64,000 nt of DNA from an uncultured Ligilactobacillus sp. GTDB lineage: Bacteria; Bacillota; Bacilli; Lactobacillales; Lactobacillaceae. The stretch's first letter is position 1; each line of letters opens with the position of its first letter. The position numbers and the translations under genes are program-made. The notes below the pieces were generated by a model that worked only from the letters and a program-made list of their open reading frames with translations, did not search any database and was not told the DNA's origin. Below, piece by piece: positions 7,076-19,010 of this stretch. Location of the stretch: assembly GCA_934215475.1 (NCBI GenBank), contig CAKPZY010000001.1:1-64000 (forward strand). Direction: 5' to 3'.

Positions 7076-8626
7076 CTAGGCTGGTCTGTCATTACGACCC
7101 TGCCGGTCATTCTTAGAAGCAAGGGGAAAGGAAATTTTAAAAAGTGAACCTTGACCTTCTGCACTTTCGACGGTGATCTTGCCATGGTAGCCTGTTACCA
7201 GCCTTTGCGCGATGGATAGGCCTAAACCGTTGCCGCCTTGGTCACGGCTCCGAGCTTTATCGACCCGATAAAAGCGATCGAAGATTTTTTTGACATCTCT
7301 TTCAGGGATCCCGGCCCCAAAATCCTGAACTACTAACTCTGCATAGCGATCAGTCTTCGATAACGCCACGTATATTTCTTTTCTATCTTGCGAATATTTG
7401 ACAGCATTATCCATAAATATGACCATGATCTGTTCCAGGTGATCCCGGTACATTTTAACTTCAGTTCTACTGTTCAGTTCATTATCCAAATCAAAATGAA
7501 ATTCCGGATGGATCATCTTAAAATTGGAATAGACTTGAAGGACTACCTCTCGAATATCGCTTGTTTCATTACTAAACTGAATGTTAACTTGACCGGCCCG
7601 AGAAAGGTCCAACATCTCTTGGACGAGGCTTTGCATGCGAGAGATCTCTTGCAAAGAAGCGGAGATCGACTCTGCCAAAACTTCTGGGTCATCTTTCCCC
7701 CATCGTTCAAGTAGATCAAGATGCCCTTTAATGACCGCTACCGGTGTTCTCAATTCATGGGATACATCCTCCACGAACTGTAATTGCTGTTCGATATACC
7801 CTTGCATCTGATCCAGCATGTCATTAAAAAGCTCACTGAGATCCGAAAGTTCATCGTTTTGTTTTAAAGGAGGTACCCGCACGGAAGCAATTGCCTTACC
7901 CTCATCACCATGAGTCAACTTACGCATTGTTGCATTTAAAACCTCGATCGGTCTTAACAACCAAGTGGATAAGCTTAAACTCAACAGGGCAATGGCCACG
8001 CCAGCGGTGATCCCAAAAACAATGAAAATCAAAATTAACTTGCTGCGGGCTTGATCATAATCTCTGAGAGTATTAGTAACTTGAACGAAACCAATAACTT
8101 TTTCCGTTGATTTTGAGCGTACTGGACGGCTAGCAACAAACAAATTCCTATTGGAAGATTTGATAACAGCGTCTTTATTCGAACCGCTTTTCTTAAAACG
8201 ATAAGGTACGTTGCGGGAAGCAAAAACTAGATCCCCCGAAAGATCATAGACACTAACTGCTAAATTCTTCCTTGCCAACGATATAAAAGCCGCGTCAGAG
8301 TATGGTGCAGGAGTGTTTTGCGGTTTTGTTTCATTTTGTGGAACAACACCATAACTTAGGAGCCTTTTAACGTTGGCTGCATCCAGTTCTGTGTCCTGTC
8401 CTTCCAATCGCTGTGAAGCAGTGGAGAGTGCGTTATAAGAATAACTTTTTTCTTGCTTTAACAATATACTGGAAAAACTTTGAAAAAGTAAGACCGCAAA
8501 AATTGCAAAAATAACAAGAACGCCTAACCCCATTGCGATCGACCATTTTGCTTTTAGGGAAACAAAACGTTTGCTATCATTTGGCAATTCCTTAACGGAG
8601 TCTGGTGATAAATTTTTTTTAAGCAT
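7076..8626 (-). CDS. arlS: Sensor histidine kinase, ArlS type
   Basis: Membrane kinase that autophosphorylates on His and passes phosphate to its regulator. Two membrane helices (about 28-52 and 196-220) flank an extracytoplasmic sensor domain. A HAMP linker follows, then the HisKA H-box VSHELRTPVAVIKGH with phosphorylated His290, and the ATPase domain with N-box FMDNAVKYS, G1 DFGAGIP and G2 GGNGLGLSIA. The H-box region closely resembles staphylococcal ArlS. The start ATG overlaps the regulator stop (TAATG), so the pair is translationally coupled. The signal sensed cannot be read from the sequence. Confidence 0.92.
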   Translation of the reverse strand: MLKKNLSPDSVKELPNDSKRFVSLKAKWSIAMGLGVLVIFAIFAVLLFQSFSSILLKQEKSYSYNALSTASQRLEGQDTELDAANVKRLLSYGVVPQNETKPQNTPAPYSDAAFISLARKNLAVSVYDLSGDLVFASRNVPYRFKKSGSNKDAVIKSSNRNLFVASRPVRSKSTEKVIGFVQVTNTLRDYDQARSKLILIFIVFGITAGVAIALLSLSLSTWLLRPIEVLNATMRKLTHGDEGKAIASVRVPPLKQNDELSDLSELFNDMLDQMQGYIEQQLQFVEDVSHELRTPVAVIKGHLDLLERWGKDDPEVLAESISASLQEISRMQSLVQEMLDLSRAGQVNIQFSNETSDIREVVLQVYSNFKMIHPEFHFDLDNELNSRTEVKMYRDHLEQIMVIFMDNAVKYSQDRKEIYVALSKTDRYAELVVQDFGAGIPERDVKKIFDRFYRVDKARSRDQGGNGLGLSIAQRLVTGYHGKITVESAEGQGSLFKISFPLASKNDRQGRNDRPA

Positions 8627-9312
8627 TAAGAACGCATGACGTAACCGGTACCACGCACCGTTTGAATGTAACTATCTTCACCCGGCCGGTCGATCTTATT
8701 ACGTAGATACCTGATATACACATCAACAACATTAGTTTCAATTTGAGATTCATAGCCCCAAACCTTTTTTAAGAGAACATCACGCGCCAAGACCACGTTG
8801 ACATTTTCCATTAAAGCCAACAAAAGCTCATATTCCCTTTTGGTGAGCTCGATTATTTCATCACCGCGCCGAACGACTCTATTTTCTTTTTCAATAGTCA
8901 GATCACGGTAACTGACGGTGGTCTGCTTAGATGAATTTTGTTCACTCTCCAAGTCGATCCGCCGCAATAACGCACGAAGTCGGGCCAATAACTCTTCGAT
9001 AGCAAATGGCTTGACGATATAATCATCTGCACCGTGATCAAGGCCAGAAACCCGGTCGATCACTGAATCGCGCGCGGTCATCATAATTATCGGAGTATTC
9101 TTTACCTGACGAACACGACGACAAACTTCTAAACCGTTTAACTCTGGCAACATCAAATCTAATAATATGGCGTCCCAATTTTCTTGTAGGGCAGCTTCCA
9201 AACCTTCACGGCCATTTTTACATACTTTTGTGGTATAGCCCTCATGCTGCAATTCTAGTTCAACAAAGCGAGCTAAATTTTTCTCATCTTCCACAATTAA
9301 AATATTACTCAT
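8626..9312 (-). CDS. arlR: Response regulator, OmpR/PhoB family, ArlR type
   Basis: DNA-binding partner of the adjacent kinase. The receiver domain has the acidic pocket (IVEDE), the phospho-acceptor Asp in ILLDLMLPELNG and the conserved Lys in IVKPFAIEELLARL. The C-terminal winged helix ends IQTVRGTGYVMRS. ATG at 9312 (MSNILIVEDE) is chosen because AGGAG lies 11 bases upstream. The GTG at 9324 overlaps that same site and cannot use it. The product has 228 residues, typical for the family. Its targets are unknown, though in staphylococci ArlR affects adhesion and autolysis. Confidence 0.93.
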   Translation of the reverse strand: MSNILIVEDEKNLARFVELELQHEGYTTKVCKNGREGLEAALQENWDAILLDLMLPELNGLEVCRRVRQVKNTPIIMMTARDSVIDRVSGLDHGADDYIVKPFAIEELLARLRALLRRIDLESEQNSSKQTTVSYRDLTIEKENRVVRRGDEIIELTKREYELLLALMENVNVVLARDVLLKKVWGYESQIETNVVDVYIRYLRNKIDRPGEDSYIQTVRGTGYVMRS

Positions 9313-9456
9313 TAAATCGCACACTCCTAATCTGGTTAGCCAGACTTTATTTTTAAAACTCCAATTATATGCAAATGCAATTTTAACATTTTATTGTAAA
9401 AAGTTACACAGCTATTAGTAAACTCGATAATAAATTAGATTATAGACACTTATCCA

Positions 9457-9490
9457 GAAAAAAACCACCAAACATTAAACTATTGGTGGT
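9457..9490 (-). terminator. Terminator of gnd
   Basis: On the minus strand ACCACCAA/TTGGTGGT (9483-9490 with 9464-9471) encloses an 11-base loop and is followed by seven T's, about 40 bases past the gnd stop. Confidence 0.88.
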
Positions 9491-9529
9491 CAATTAGTCA
9501 AAGAAAGACATTTGCTTCTTAATTTTTAG

Positions 9530-10951
9530 TTATTCTTCATGGTACCACTCAAAGTGAAAGATTCCTTTGCGGTCATTACGTTCGTAAGTATGCGCCCCAA
9601 AATAATCACGTTGCGCTTGAATAATATTAGCGGGCAAAAGCTCCGAACGATACTGATCATAGTAAGTGATCGCATTGGTAAAGCCTGGTGAAGCAACACC
9701 CGCTTGAACAGCCAAGGATGCAACATCTCGCACTGAACCTTGATATTTTTCAGCTATCTTTTTAAAATATGGATCTAAAACTAAGTTTTTAAGGTCAGGT
9801 TGATTCGTAAATGCCTCAGTAATGTTTTGTAAGAACTGTGCTCGAATGATGCAGCCTTCGCGCCAGATCTTAGCTAAATCGCCATACTTCAAGTTCCAAT
9901 TATAATTTTTTGAAGCGACCCTTAATTGTTCAAAGCCCTGAGCATAACTCATGATCTTACTAAAGTATAAAGCCTGGCGAATTTTTTCCACATATTCATG
10001 TCGATTCAATTTAGAGGCATCAAAAGATGGACCATGCAAAACTTTACTTGCTGCTATTCGTTCATCTTTTAAGGCTGAAATAAAGCGCATGTAGACTGAC
10101 TCTGTGATCAAAGACTGTGGGACACCTAATTCTAGAGCACTTTGAGAACTCCATTTACCTGTGCCCTTATTACCGGCGCGATCCAAGATCTTATCCACAA
10201 TGGGTTCTCCAGACCCGAGATCATCTTTGCGTGTCAAAATATTAGCGGTGATATCGATCAAATAACTGCTCAATTCGCCTTGTTTCCATTCGTTAAAGGT
10301 CGCAGCGATCTCTTTTGTTGTCATGTCTAAAACATTGCGCATTAGGTTATAACTTTCAGCAATCAGCTCCATGTCGCCATATTCTATCCCGTTATGGACC
10401 ATTTTAACGTAGTGGCCAGCGCCATCTGGTCCGATATAAGTGACACAAGGGGTCCCGTCTTTAGCCTTAGCAGCGATCTGTTTCAAAATTGGTCTCACTA
10501 GGTCGTAAGCCTCTTTTTGACCACCTGGCATTAATGAAGGCCCTTCTAAAGCGCCCTTTTCGCCACCGGAAACACCCATTCCGATAAAGTTGATCCCCGA
10601 ATTTTTGAGTTCCTTATTGCGTCTAATAGTATTTTCAAAGAAAGTATTTCCGCCATCGATCAACACATCGCCCTTTTCAAGGAAAGGTAATAATTTTTTT
10701 ATCGTCTCATCCGTTGGTTGTCCAGCCTTGACCATCAAAATGATCCTCCGCGGTGTTTGCAACGATGCAGCAAAATCTTGCAGTGAATAGCTAGGCACAA
10801 GATTCTTGTCTGGATGATCGGCAACGGTCTTTTCAGTCTTTGAAGAAGTCCGGTTAAAGATCGCAACTGAATAACCTCGGCTTTCTATGTTTAATGCTAA
10901 ATTCTTCCCCATGACAGCCATGCCTACAACACCAATTTGTGGTTTATCCAT
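9530..10951 (-). CDS. gnd: 6-phosphogluconate dehydrogenase (decarboxylating)
   Basis: Oxidises and decarboxylates 6-phosphogluconate to ribulose 5-phosphate with NADP+. This is the oxidative pentose phosphate pathway and, in heterofermentative lactobacilli, the entry to phosphoketolase metabolism. The 473-residue protein is the long dimeric form. The N-terminal nucleotide fold reads [17 protein letters not shown]. Substrate motifs are [24 protein letters not shown] and [12 protein letters not shown], which carries the catalytic Lys. The C-terminus (YFGAHTYER) closes over the partner subunit's site. ATG at 10951 follows AGGAGG. It is a single-gene unit with its own terminator. Confidence 0.97.
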   Translation of the reverse strand: MDKPQIGVVGMAVMGKNLALNIESRGYSVAIFNRTSSKTEKTVADHPDKNLVPSYSLQDFAASLQTPRRIILMVKAGQPTDETIKKLLPFLEKGDVLIDGGNTFFENTIRRNKELKNSGINFIGMGVSGGEKGALEGPSLMPGGQKEAYDLVRPILKQIAAKAKDGTPCVTYIGPDGAGHYVKMVHNGIEYGDMELIAESYNLMRNVLDMTTKEIAATFNEWKQGELSSYLIDITANILTRKDDLGSGEPIVDKILDRAGNKGTGKWSSQSALELGVPQSLITESVYMRFISALKDERIAASKVLHGPSFDASKLNRHEYVEKIRQALYFSKIMSYAQGFEQLRVASKNYNWNLKYGDLAKIWREGCIIRAQFLQNITEAFTNQPDLKNLVLDPYFKKIAEKYQGSVRDVASLAVQAGVASPGFTNAITYYDQYRSELLPANIIQAQRDYFGAHTYERNDRKGIFHFEWYHEE

Positions 10952-11123
10952 TCTATATAGCCCTCCTACATACTCTTAAAATTACGTCCATGTGTAATCA
11001 TAGCAAAAATAAAAAACTAAATAAAGCCTGACCATCATTTTGGTGTACTCAAATTAAACAATAATGCCTGCTTTTTCCGACATCTAGTTTAAAAATGATT
11101 TCTAATTGCCAACCTGATGTTTA

Positions 11124-11158
11124 TAAAAAATGGCAACCCGTCTCAAACGGATCACCAT
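11124..11158 (-). terminator. Terminator of clpX
   Basis: A 12-bp stem (ATGGTGATCCGT/ACGGGTTGCCAT on the minus strand, with G-T pairs) and a 5-base loop are followed by six T's. It begins 6 bases after the clpX stop. Confidence 0.88.
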
Positions 11159-11163
11159 AATTC

Positions 11164-12414
11164 TTAAGATGCTTTTGCATCCTTTTTCTCAAGCATCGGT
11201 TTTTCTTTGCCCAATACTGTATTCTTTGTCAGATATACCTTCTTAATATCACTGTGATTTGGAATATCATACATTACGTCACGCATAGTTGATTCAATGA
11301 TCGAGCGCAATCCCCGAGCACCAGTATTTCTTTCGATCGCCAGTTTAGCTATTTCTTGCAAAGCTTCAGGCGAGAAATTCAATTCAACATGATCAAGCTT
11401 AAGAAGTTTCTGATATTGTTTAACTAAAGCATTTTTTGGCTCAGTTAAAATTCTTACCAAATCATCCTTATTCAATTTTTCTAATGCAGTCAAAATAGGG
11501 AGACGTCCAATAAATTCTGGGATCAAGCCAAATTTTAATAGGTCTTCCGGAATGATCTGCTGCATTAAACTTTTACCTTCATCATAATTTTGGCGCGAGT
11601 TTGCACCAAAACCGATCGTCTTATCACCCAATCGATTTTTGACCATTGTTTCGATCCCATCAAAAGCTCCGCCAACAATAAAAAGAATGTTGGACGTATC
11701 AATTTGGATAAATTCTTGTTGCGGATGTTTTCTTCCACCTTGCGGCGGAACATTGGCAGTAGTACCCTCCAAGATCTTCAATAATGCCTGTTGCACGCCT
11801 TCACCAGAAACATCACGTGTGATCGAAACATTTTCACTCTTCTTGGCAATCTTATCAATTTCATCGATATAAACGATGCCATGTTCTGCACGATCTACAT
11901 CATAATCAGCGTTTTGCAAAAGCTTCAGCAGGATGTTTTCCACATCTTCGCCCACATAACCAGCTTCCGTCAACGTTGTCGCATCTGCAATGGCAAACGG
12001 AACATTCAAAATCTTAGCAAGGTTTTGGGCCAAAAATGTCTTACCTGAACCAGTAGGCCCAACTAAACAAATATTACTTTTTTGGAGTTCAGTTTCATCA
12101 TCGTCTTCATCACTTAATGATGCGTTGACACGTTTATAGTGGTTATAGACAGCAACCGCCAAGGTCCGCTTAGCCTCTTCTTGACCAATGACATAGTCAT
12201 TCAACATTGAAACGATCTGTTGCGGAGTAGGAACTTCGCCCAAACCACTCTTTACTTCTGACTTGGCCTCTTCATCGATGATCGACTGTGCCAGTGCAAC
12301 ACACTCGTTGCAAATGTAGACGCCAGGTCCAGATATCATACTTTTTACCTGATTTTCTGACTTTCCACAGAAAGAACAGGTAACTGGTCCGTTATCATCA
12401 TTATTTTCATACAT
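11164..12414 (-). CDS. clpX: ClpXP protease ATPase subunit ClpX
   Basis: AAA+ unfoldase that feeds tagged proteins to ClpP. The N-terminal zinc-binding domain has Cys13, Cys16, Cys35 and Cys38. The AAA module has Walker A GPTGSGKT, pore loop GYVG, Walker [11 protein letters not shown] and the sensor-2 arginine in [10 protein letters not shown]. The ClpP-docking tripeptide is IGF in KTIGFGAN. At 416 residues it is full length. ATG at 12414 follows AAGGGTG. It lies downstream of tig, as in many firmicutes, but a terminator separates them, so they are probably transcribed independently. Confidence 0.98.
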   Translation of the reverse strand: MYENNDDNGPVTCSFCGKSENQVKSMISGPGVYICNECVALAQSIIDEEAKSEVKSGLGEVPTPQQIVSMLNDYVIGQEEAKRTLAVAVYNHYKRVNASLSDEDDDETELQKSNICLVGPTGSGKTFLAQNLAKILNVPFAIADATTLTEAGYVGEDVENILLKLLQNADYDVDRAEHGIVYIDEIDKIAKKSENVSITRDVSGEGVQQALLKILEGTTANVPPQGGRKHPQQEFIQIDTSNILFIVGGAFDGIETMVKNRLGDKTIGFGANSRQNYDEGKSLMQQIIPEDLLKFGLIPEFIGRLPILTALEKLNKDDLVRILTEPKNALVKQYQKLLKLDHVELNFSPEALQEIAKLAIERNTGARGLRSIIESTMRDVMYDIPNHSDIKKVYLTKNTVLGKEKPMLEKKDAKAS

Positions 12415-12511
12415 TAAATATCACCCTTATTTAATAGTTACGACCATTCTATCAGACACCTGCTAAAAAGGCGAATAGTTGGCTTAACTAAAAAAATAAA
12501 TTCTCACCACC

Positions 12512-12550
12512 AAAAATCACGGCTATCCCGCAAGGATCACCGTGATTTTT
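12512..12550 (-). terminator. Terminator of tig
   Basis: An 11-bp perfect repeat (12512-12522 with 12540-12550) with A/T-rich ends encloses a loop that can itself pair. It lies between the tig stop and clpX. Confidence 0.85.
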
Positions 12551-12569
12551 ACTATCTACAGGACAAAAT

Positions 12570-13898
12570 TTATTTTTCGTCCTTTTTGCCTTTGTCACTT
12601 TCATCTGGTTTAAGAGTCTGTTTTGCAGAATCTCTAATTTCATCGATCACTTTGCGAATGGCGATGTCATGCTGCAGCATATCTTCAGAGAGTGCAGACC
12701 GAACTGCTTTTTCATCTAAATTATACTGACCAGCAAGATTTTCTACCTCTTTGTTCATCTCATCTTCAGAAGCTTTAATATCTTCGGCTTTAACAATAGC
12801 TTCCAAAACAAGATTGGTCTTGACCCGCTTTTCAGCGCCCTTAGCAAAACGCTTGTGTAAGTCTTCTTCTGACGAACCAGTTAATTGATAGTACATGTCA
12901 GCACTGATACCCTGCTGCTTGATGCCAGACATAAACTGATCCATTTGGCGATGAATATCTTCATCGATCATAACTTCTGGAATTTCGCCAATTTTAGCGT
13001 TATCCACAGCTATACCGATAGCTTCATCTTCAATAGCACTCTTAGCCTCGGAGACCTTCTTACTCTTCAGGTCTTCTTTGATCTTTGCCTTCAGTTCCTC
13101 CAAAGTATCAACATCTTCATCAACATCTTTGGCAAATTCGTCGTCAAGCTTTGGCAGCTGCTTTTCTTTGATCTCATGGATCTTAGTATCAAAAACAGAA
13201 TCTTTGCCAGCCAATTCCTTTGTTTGATAATCTTTAGGGAACGTAACCTTCACGGAAACATCTTCACCAGATTTATGACCGATCAGTTGATCCTCAAAGC
13301 CTGGGATAAATGATCCAGAGCCTAATTCCAATGATTGATTATCGGCAGTCCCACCATCAAAGGCTTTGCCATCGACTGTGCCTTTGTAATCGATCACAAC
13401 CATATCACCCTTGGCGGCAGGTTTATCTTCCTTTAATACCAGTTCAGCTTGCTGCTGGCGCTTGTCTTCTAAAGCTTTTTCAACGTCAGCTTTTAAGACG
13501 CGCGTAGGATGTGGGGTTACTTCAAGGTCCTTATACTGACCTAACTTGACCTCAGGTTCAACAGTGACTTTAGCACTCAAGACCCAAGCGGAATCTTTGT
13601 CCATTGACTCCACGTTGACCTCCGGTTGATCAACAGGTTTTATAGCGCTCTCCTTCACAGCTTTGGAATATTCTTCGGGCAAGATCGCATTCAGTGCATC
13701 TTGGTATAATGATTCTTCACCATACATTTTATTGAAAATCTGGCGCGGAACTTTACCCTTCCGAAAGCCTGGTACGTTCAAAGATTTTTTTACACGCTTA
13801 AAGGCAGTATCCAACCCTTCCTTTATTTTTTCAGGCTGAATCTCAAAGGTAAGTTTACCATTGTTGGTGCCTTCTTTTTTTTCCCATTTTGCAGACAT
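12570..13898 (-). CDS. tig: Trigger factor
   Basis: Ribosome-bound chaperone and prolyl isomerase that meets nascent chains at the exit tunnel. The N-terminal ribosome-binding signature [12 protein letters not shown], a central FKBP-like domain ([20 protein letters not shown]) and a long helical C-terminal chaperone domain are all present. ATG at 13898 ([10 protein letters not shown]) is the start, with GGAGGG six bases upstream; the longer frame upstream includes that site and is not used. The product has 442 residues with an acidic/lysine tail. It has its own promoter and terminator. Confidence 0.97.
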   Translation of the reverse strand: MSAKWEKKEGTNNGKLTFEIQPEKIKEGLDTAFKRVKKSLNVPGFRKGKVPRQIFNKMYGEESLYQDALNAILPEEYSKAVKESAIKPVDQPEVNVESMDKDSAWVLSAKVTVEPEVKLGQYKDLEVTPHPTRVLKADVEKALEDKRQQQAELVLKEDKPAAKGDMVVIDYKGTVDGKAFDGGTADNQSLELGSGSFIPGFEDQLIGHKSGEDVSVKVTFPKDYQTKELAGKDSVFDTKIHEIKEKQLPKLDDEFAKDVDEDVDTLEELKAKIKEDLKSKKVSEAKSAIEDEAIGIAVDNAKIGEIPEVMIDEDIHRQMDQFMSGIKQQGISADMYYQLTGSSEEDLHKRFAKGAEKRVKTNLVLEAIVKAEDIKASEDEMNKEVENLAGQYNLDEKAVRSALSEDMLQHDIAIRKVIDEIRDSAKQTLKPDESDKGKKDEK

Positions 13899-13952
13899 TA
13901 TTTTCCCTCCGAGCAAATAAGTTTGTACAATTTGTTAATTGCATACTAAACT

Positions 13953-13981
13953 AGTGTAACCTAGAAACATATAAATGTAAA
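13953..13981 (-). promoter_or_regulatory. tig promoter
   Basis: TTTACA (13981-13976) and TACACT (13958-13953) on the minus strand are 17 bases apart, about 55 bases before the tig start. Confidence 0.5.
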
Positions 13982-14021
13982 TGTTTCACCCAAAAAAGGC
14001 TGCTCCATCACTTAAGAGACT

Positions 14022-14056
14022 AAAAAAGAGCCCGAGCGCAGCCCGAACCCTTTTTT
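14022..14056 (-). terminator. Terminator of tuf
   Basis: A 16-bp stem including G-T pairs (14022-14037 with 14041-14056) and a 3-base loop, with six A's and six T's at the ends, starts 10 bases after the tuf stop. It is very strong, as expected for a highly expressed gene. Confidence 0.92.
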
Positions 14057-14065
14057 AAATCTGTA

Positions 14066-15253
<1,188 letters not shown>

Positions 15254-15321
15254 TAATACGAACCTCCTGTGATTTTGCAAAGAAAACCCGCAAAAAATTT
15301 GCCGATAATCTTTTGTGCTTA

Positions 15322-15350
15322 ATTATACTACTTCTCATCCATATTTCCAA
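15322..15350 (-). promoter_or_regulatory. tuf promoter
   Basis: TTGGAA (15350-15345) and a consensus TATAAT (15327-15322) on the minus strand are 17 bases apart, giving a leader of about 60 bases before the strong ribosome binding site. Confidence 0.75.
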
Positions 15351-15464
15351 GCACCTTAAAGCACCTAAAACTGAAGTTTAGAGAAGAATCCTTGAACTAT
15401 TATATAGATTGAAAAACTATTTGTAAATACCAAACAACGAAAATAACAAAAATTTTTGCTGTTT

Positions 15465-16382
15465 TCAGCGATTTTGCTTCGGTTCCCACTGTGCCAAACT
15501 ATTTTCTAACTGAGAAGCTACCTCAAAATAACCTGCTGCATTTGCAGCGACCCAGCGCCGATCCAACAAAATGTGATACCAGAGCGCGTTATTTTGTTTT
15601 ATCTCAGAATAACTCGGATAAAGAAGCATTAACTTGAGTGTCAGCTCACGTAAGATCTGTTCTGATACATCCGGTGGCCTGTCTGCGTCATCCAATAGTT
15701 TGTTCTTATAATTTTTGAAAAAATCCATCTGCTCAAGATCTGGTAAGTTTGCAGGTATCAACGCAGCCCTTTTATGCATGAAGGTCAAATATCCCATTTT
15801 TTCTTGAACTTTGATCAGACGCAAATCATTTAAAAATGATGCCCTGATCAAGGGGTGAACATTTGGATCAAGCATTACTATGCCTGCAACTTTAACAAAA
15901 TCAGACCGCGAAAATTGTTGTGCCTCCTGGACGGCCCCGCGCTGTTTTATCGGGGACAAGCTACCCAAGTACCGAATATCTTTAAAAGCCTTTTTCAGGT
16001 TAGATGGGTGAATAGATGAAAATTCAGCTACCTCTTTAGCAAGAGTTGTGTTAAACAGGCGACTCTCATATTCAGTCATATAAGGGGTTAACCGTGCTAA
16101 AATTTTTTCGATCCCAATGCCATTTTTGGCAAACACAGCAACGTGAATATAAAAGATGAATCTATCATCTTCACAGAGATAGCTTTTGAGATATTCTTCT
16201 GCAATCTCAAATGCTTCCTTAAACTCACCCTGACCGGCTAGAGAACGAACAAGAAAGAAGTTTGCTCTGGCTGAACTTCTTTCCTGATATAATTTGGTAA
16301 AAATTTCAGTAGCTAATACATAGTTTTTCTCAGCAAGTGCCTTTTCAGCAAGCAATTGCCGTTCTTTTCTACTTTTTGCCAT
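15465..16382 (-). CDS. TPR-like helical protein of unknown function
   Basis: A 305-residue helical protein whose first 100 residues resemble tetratricopeptide repeats (NYVLATEIFTKLYQERSS, then GEFKEAFEIAEEYLKS). The rest is helical with no enzymatic motif. ATG at 16382 is preceded by GAGGAG; the TTG at 16394 is part of the same sequence. It starts 17 bases after the rnjB stop, so it is the last gene of the asd-dapA-rnjB operon. That position suggests a protein-protein adaptor perhaps linked to RNase J2, but this is inference from context. Confidence 0.85.
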   Translation of the reverse strand: MAKSRKERQLLAEKALAEKNYVLATEIFTKLYQERSSARANFFLVRSLAGQGEFKEAFEIAEEYLKSYLCEDDRFIFYIHVAVFAKNGIGIEKILARLTPYMTEYESRLFNTTLAKEVAEFSSIHPSNLKKAFKDIRYLGSLSPIKQRGAVQEAQQFSRSDFVKVAGIVMLDPNVHPLIRASFLNDLRLIKVQEKMGYLTFMHKRAALIPANLPDLEQMDFFKNYKNKLLDDADRPPDVSEQILRELTLKLMLLYPSYSEIKQNNALWYHILLDRRWVAANAAGYFEVASQLENSLAQWEPKQNR

Positions 16383-16399
16383 ACTACTCCTCAAATAAG

Positions 16400-18103
16400 C
16401 TATTTGGCCGGAGTTTTGGTTTTCTTCTTATAGTGATGATGCTGATTTACTTCCATAATAATAGGCAATATCACCGGATGACGGTGCGTTTGCTCATATA
16501 GGAAATGATTCAGATTTTCCCGAATACCTTGTTTTAAATGGCTCCAATCGAATTCCTTGTTGTCAAGATTTTTTTGTACGACTTTAGCAACAATTTGTGC
16601 GCTTTCGGTCATTAAATCACGACTTGTTTTCACGAATACAAAACCACGCGAAGTTATCTTAGGAGTATCAATGATCTGACGCTTCCTCCTATCAATACTT
16701 ACAACGGCAATGAAGATCCCATCATCAGACAATGACTTCCGGTCACGTAAGACAATATTTCCAATATCCCCTACACCGCTGCCGTCTATCATTGTGCTGC
16801 CAGCTTCAATAGAAGAACTCATGATCATTTTATCTTTGGTGTATTCCAGAACATCGCCCTTTTTTAACAGAAAAATATTCTGTGGTTTAACCCCGACCTG
16901 CTCAGCGCTTTGCGCATGCGCAGACATCGAACGATACTCACCTTGAATAGGAACAACGTATTTAGGATGCAATAAATTTATCATCAGCTGAAGATCGCGC
17001 CGGCTAGCATCGCCAGAAGAATTATACTCATCTGAAACTGCCTTGACTTCTGCCCCGGCCCGGTAGATCATGTCCCGAGTCTTAGCAACTTTAGTATCCA
17101 TGGCATGTGGAGGCGTGGTGGTAATAAATGCCAAGTCCCCCTCGGTCAGATTGATTCCTTTATATTTCCCGGTAGCCATTCTATAAAGTGATTTCAATGG
17201 TTCACCAGAGCGTCCTGTTTCCAGAATGATCAATTGCTCAGGTGCATATTTCTCCATATCAGCAGGTTTAACCAAAAGATCATCTTTCGGAAGGTGAAGT
17301 TTGTTCATTTTCAGGGCGGTATTGACTACCCTTTCAGCATCAAAACCCGTCAATGTTACCTTACGCTGGTTAACTGCAGCAGCGTCCAATACTTGTTGAA
17401 CGCGCATTAAATTGGATGCAACACACGCCACGATCACGCGCCCTTTATGGTACTCAAAGGTTTCTGTGATCAAATCAGCGATCACGTGCTCATCGACTGT
17501 TTCACCGGGATTTTCGGCGCTAGCAGAATCACTGAGTAATGCAATGACCCCTTCCTTCCCGATTTCTGCTAGTCTGCCGAAATCAGTCCGGTAGCCTTCA
17601 CTAGCAGTTTGGTCAAATTTAAAATCTCCAGTATAAACAATGTTTCCCTTCTCAGTTTTGACCACTATTCCTAAAGACTCAGGAACAGAATGGGTCGTAC
17701 TGAAAAACGAAATTGTTGCATTTTCAAAATCTATCTCAGTCTTATTGTTGATAACATGAAAATCATCAAATTTTTTTGCATTATCTTCACTTTCACACGC
17801 AATTCTTGCTAAAGCAATCGTGAGCTCAGAACCAAACACGGGAACATTAAACTCACTCACAAAATATGGCAATGCCCCAATCGCATCAGCATGGCCATGA
17901 GTTAAGAACACACCGACGATCCGGTCTGCATTTTGACGCAGATATTCAAAATCAGGGATCACAGTGTCGATCCCCAGCAATTCATTTTCAGGATATTTCA
18001 ACCCACAATCGAGAATAAATATTTCATCTCTAACTTCAACAATGTACATATTTTTTCCGTTTTCTCTCACACCGCCAAGAGCTGAGATTTTTATTTCACT
18101 CAT
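16400..18103 (-). CDS. rnjB: Ribonuclease J2
   Basis: Metallo-beta-lactamase/beta-CASP ribonuclease that pairs with RNase J1 in mRNA decay and rRNA processing. The 567-residue protein aligns throughout with the J1 copy at 42101. Its metal-binding motif is HGHADA at 69-74 where J1 has HGHEDH, so the last His is Ala. This is the known hallmark of the weakly active J2 paralogue in bacilli. The beta-CASP region (SDSASAENPG) and C-terminal domain are intact, and the tail is His/Lys rich. It is the third gene of the operon, 13 bases after dapA. Confidence 0.95.
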   Translation of the reverse strand: MSEIKISALGGVRENGKNMYIVEVRDEIFILDCGLKYPENELLGIDTVIPDFEYLRQNADRIVGVFLTHGHADAIGALPYFVSEFNVPVFGSELTIALARIACESEDNAKKFDDFHVINNKTEIDFENATISFFSTTHSVPESLGIVVKTEKGNIVYTGDFKFDQTASEGYRTDFGRLAEIGKEGVIALLSDSASAENPGETVDEHVIADLITETFEYHKGRVIVACVASNLMRVQQVLDAAAVNQRKVTLTGFDAERVVNTALKMNKLHLPKDDLLVKPADMEKYAPEQLIILETGRSGEPLKSLYRMATGKYKGINLTEGDLAFITTTPPHAMDTKVAKTRDMIYRAGAEVKAVSDEYNSSGDASRRDLQLMINLLHPKYVVPIQGEYRSMSAHAQSAEQVGVKPQNIFLLKKGDVLEYTKDKMIMSSSIEAGSTMIDGSGVGDIGNIVLRDRKSLSDDGIFIAVVSIDRRKRQIIDTPKITSRGFVFVKTSRDLMTESAQIVAKVVQKNLDNKEFDWSHLKQGIRENLNHFLYEQTHRHPVILPIIMEVNQHHHYKKKTKTPAK

Positions 18104-18116
18104 TTTTTCACCTCAC

Positions 18117-18995
18117 TTAATTACTTTTCAAAATTTTCATTAAATCATGTTGCTGTCCATCTGTTAAGGGCAAAATCGGCAAACGCGGAGCACCTACAAA
18201 AACCCCGGCATTATTCAGACCTGCTTTAACAGGTGCCGGTGAAGGCAGGCTGAATAAAGCCTGAATTTTTGGCGTCAACTTCCGCATGATTTTGCCTGCA
18301 GCACTGATATCACCCTGATCAACATCACGATACATTTGACTTATTTCATTACCAAACAAATGACTAGCTACCGAAATAACACCAGCACCGCCAAGAGTTT
18401 TAACTGCTAAGGCATCCTCATCTTCACCCGAATAAACCAAAAAGTCGGCAGGTGCATTTTCTATCAACTGCGCGAGATCGGAGGCACCTGTACAATTCTT
18501 GATCCCGATGATGTTAGGATGCGCAGCTAGTTTCAATACTGTGTTAACTTCCATCGTGACGCCCGTTCGTCCTGGGATATTATAAATGATCACCGGTAAA
18601 CTGCTTGCATCAGCCACCTTAGTAAAATGCGCAATCATGCCAGCCTGGTTGGGTTTATTATAATAGGGAACAACTACCAGTATAGCCGACAAGCCCCGGA
18701 CATTGGCCAGTTCATTCACGTATGCGACCGTGCCAGCGGTGCTGTTTGAACCAGCACCCGCTATGATTGGAACCCTATCGTCAATAATTTTGACCGTTTG
18801 TTCGATCATTGTCAATTTTTCAGCATTACTGAGGTTGGGTCCCTCCCCAGTAGTCCCGTTTATCAAAATTCCCTGAGTTCCATTTTTCAATAAATGTTCT
18901 AATAAATTTTTTAGTTGTTGGTGCTCAATTTCATCATTATTATTAAATGGAGTCACCATTGCTGTAATTATCTGCGCTTCTTGTAAACTTTTCAT
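18117..18995 (-). CDS. dapA: 4-hydroxy-tetrahydrodipicolinate synthase
   Basis: Condenses pyruvate with aspartate semialdehyde, the first committed step of the lysine/diaminopimelate branch. The 292-residue TIM barrel shows GTTGEGPNLSNAEK, YYNKPNQAG, the catalytic Tyr in YNIPGRTGV and the Schiff-base Lys in IIGIKNCTG. Feedback inhibition by lysine is common in the family but cannot be judged here. It starts 15 bases after asd, which makes its substrate, so the two form a functional pair. Confidence 0.97.
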   Translation of the reverse strand: MKSLQEAQIITAMVTPFNNNDEIEHQQLKNLLEHLLKNGTQGILINGTTGEGPNLSNAEKLTMIEQTVKIIDDRVPIIAGAGSNSTAGTVAYVNELANVRGLSAILVVVPYYNKPNQAGMIAHFTKVADASSLPVIIYNIPGRTGVTMEVNTVLKLAAHPNIIGIKNCTGASDLAQLIENAPADFLVYSGEDEDALAVKTLGGAGVISVASHLFGNEISQMYRDVDQGDISAAGKIMRKLTPKIQALFSLPSPAPVKAGLNNAGVFVGAPRLPILPLTDGQQHDLMKILKSN

Positions 18996-19010
18996 TTACT
19001 TTTGCCCCCT

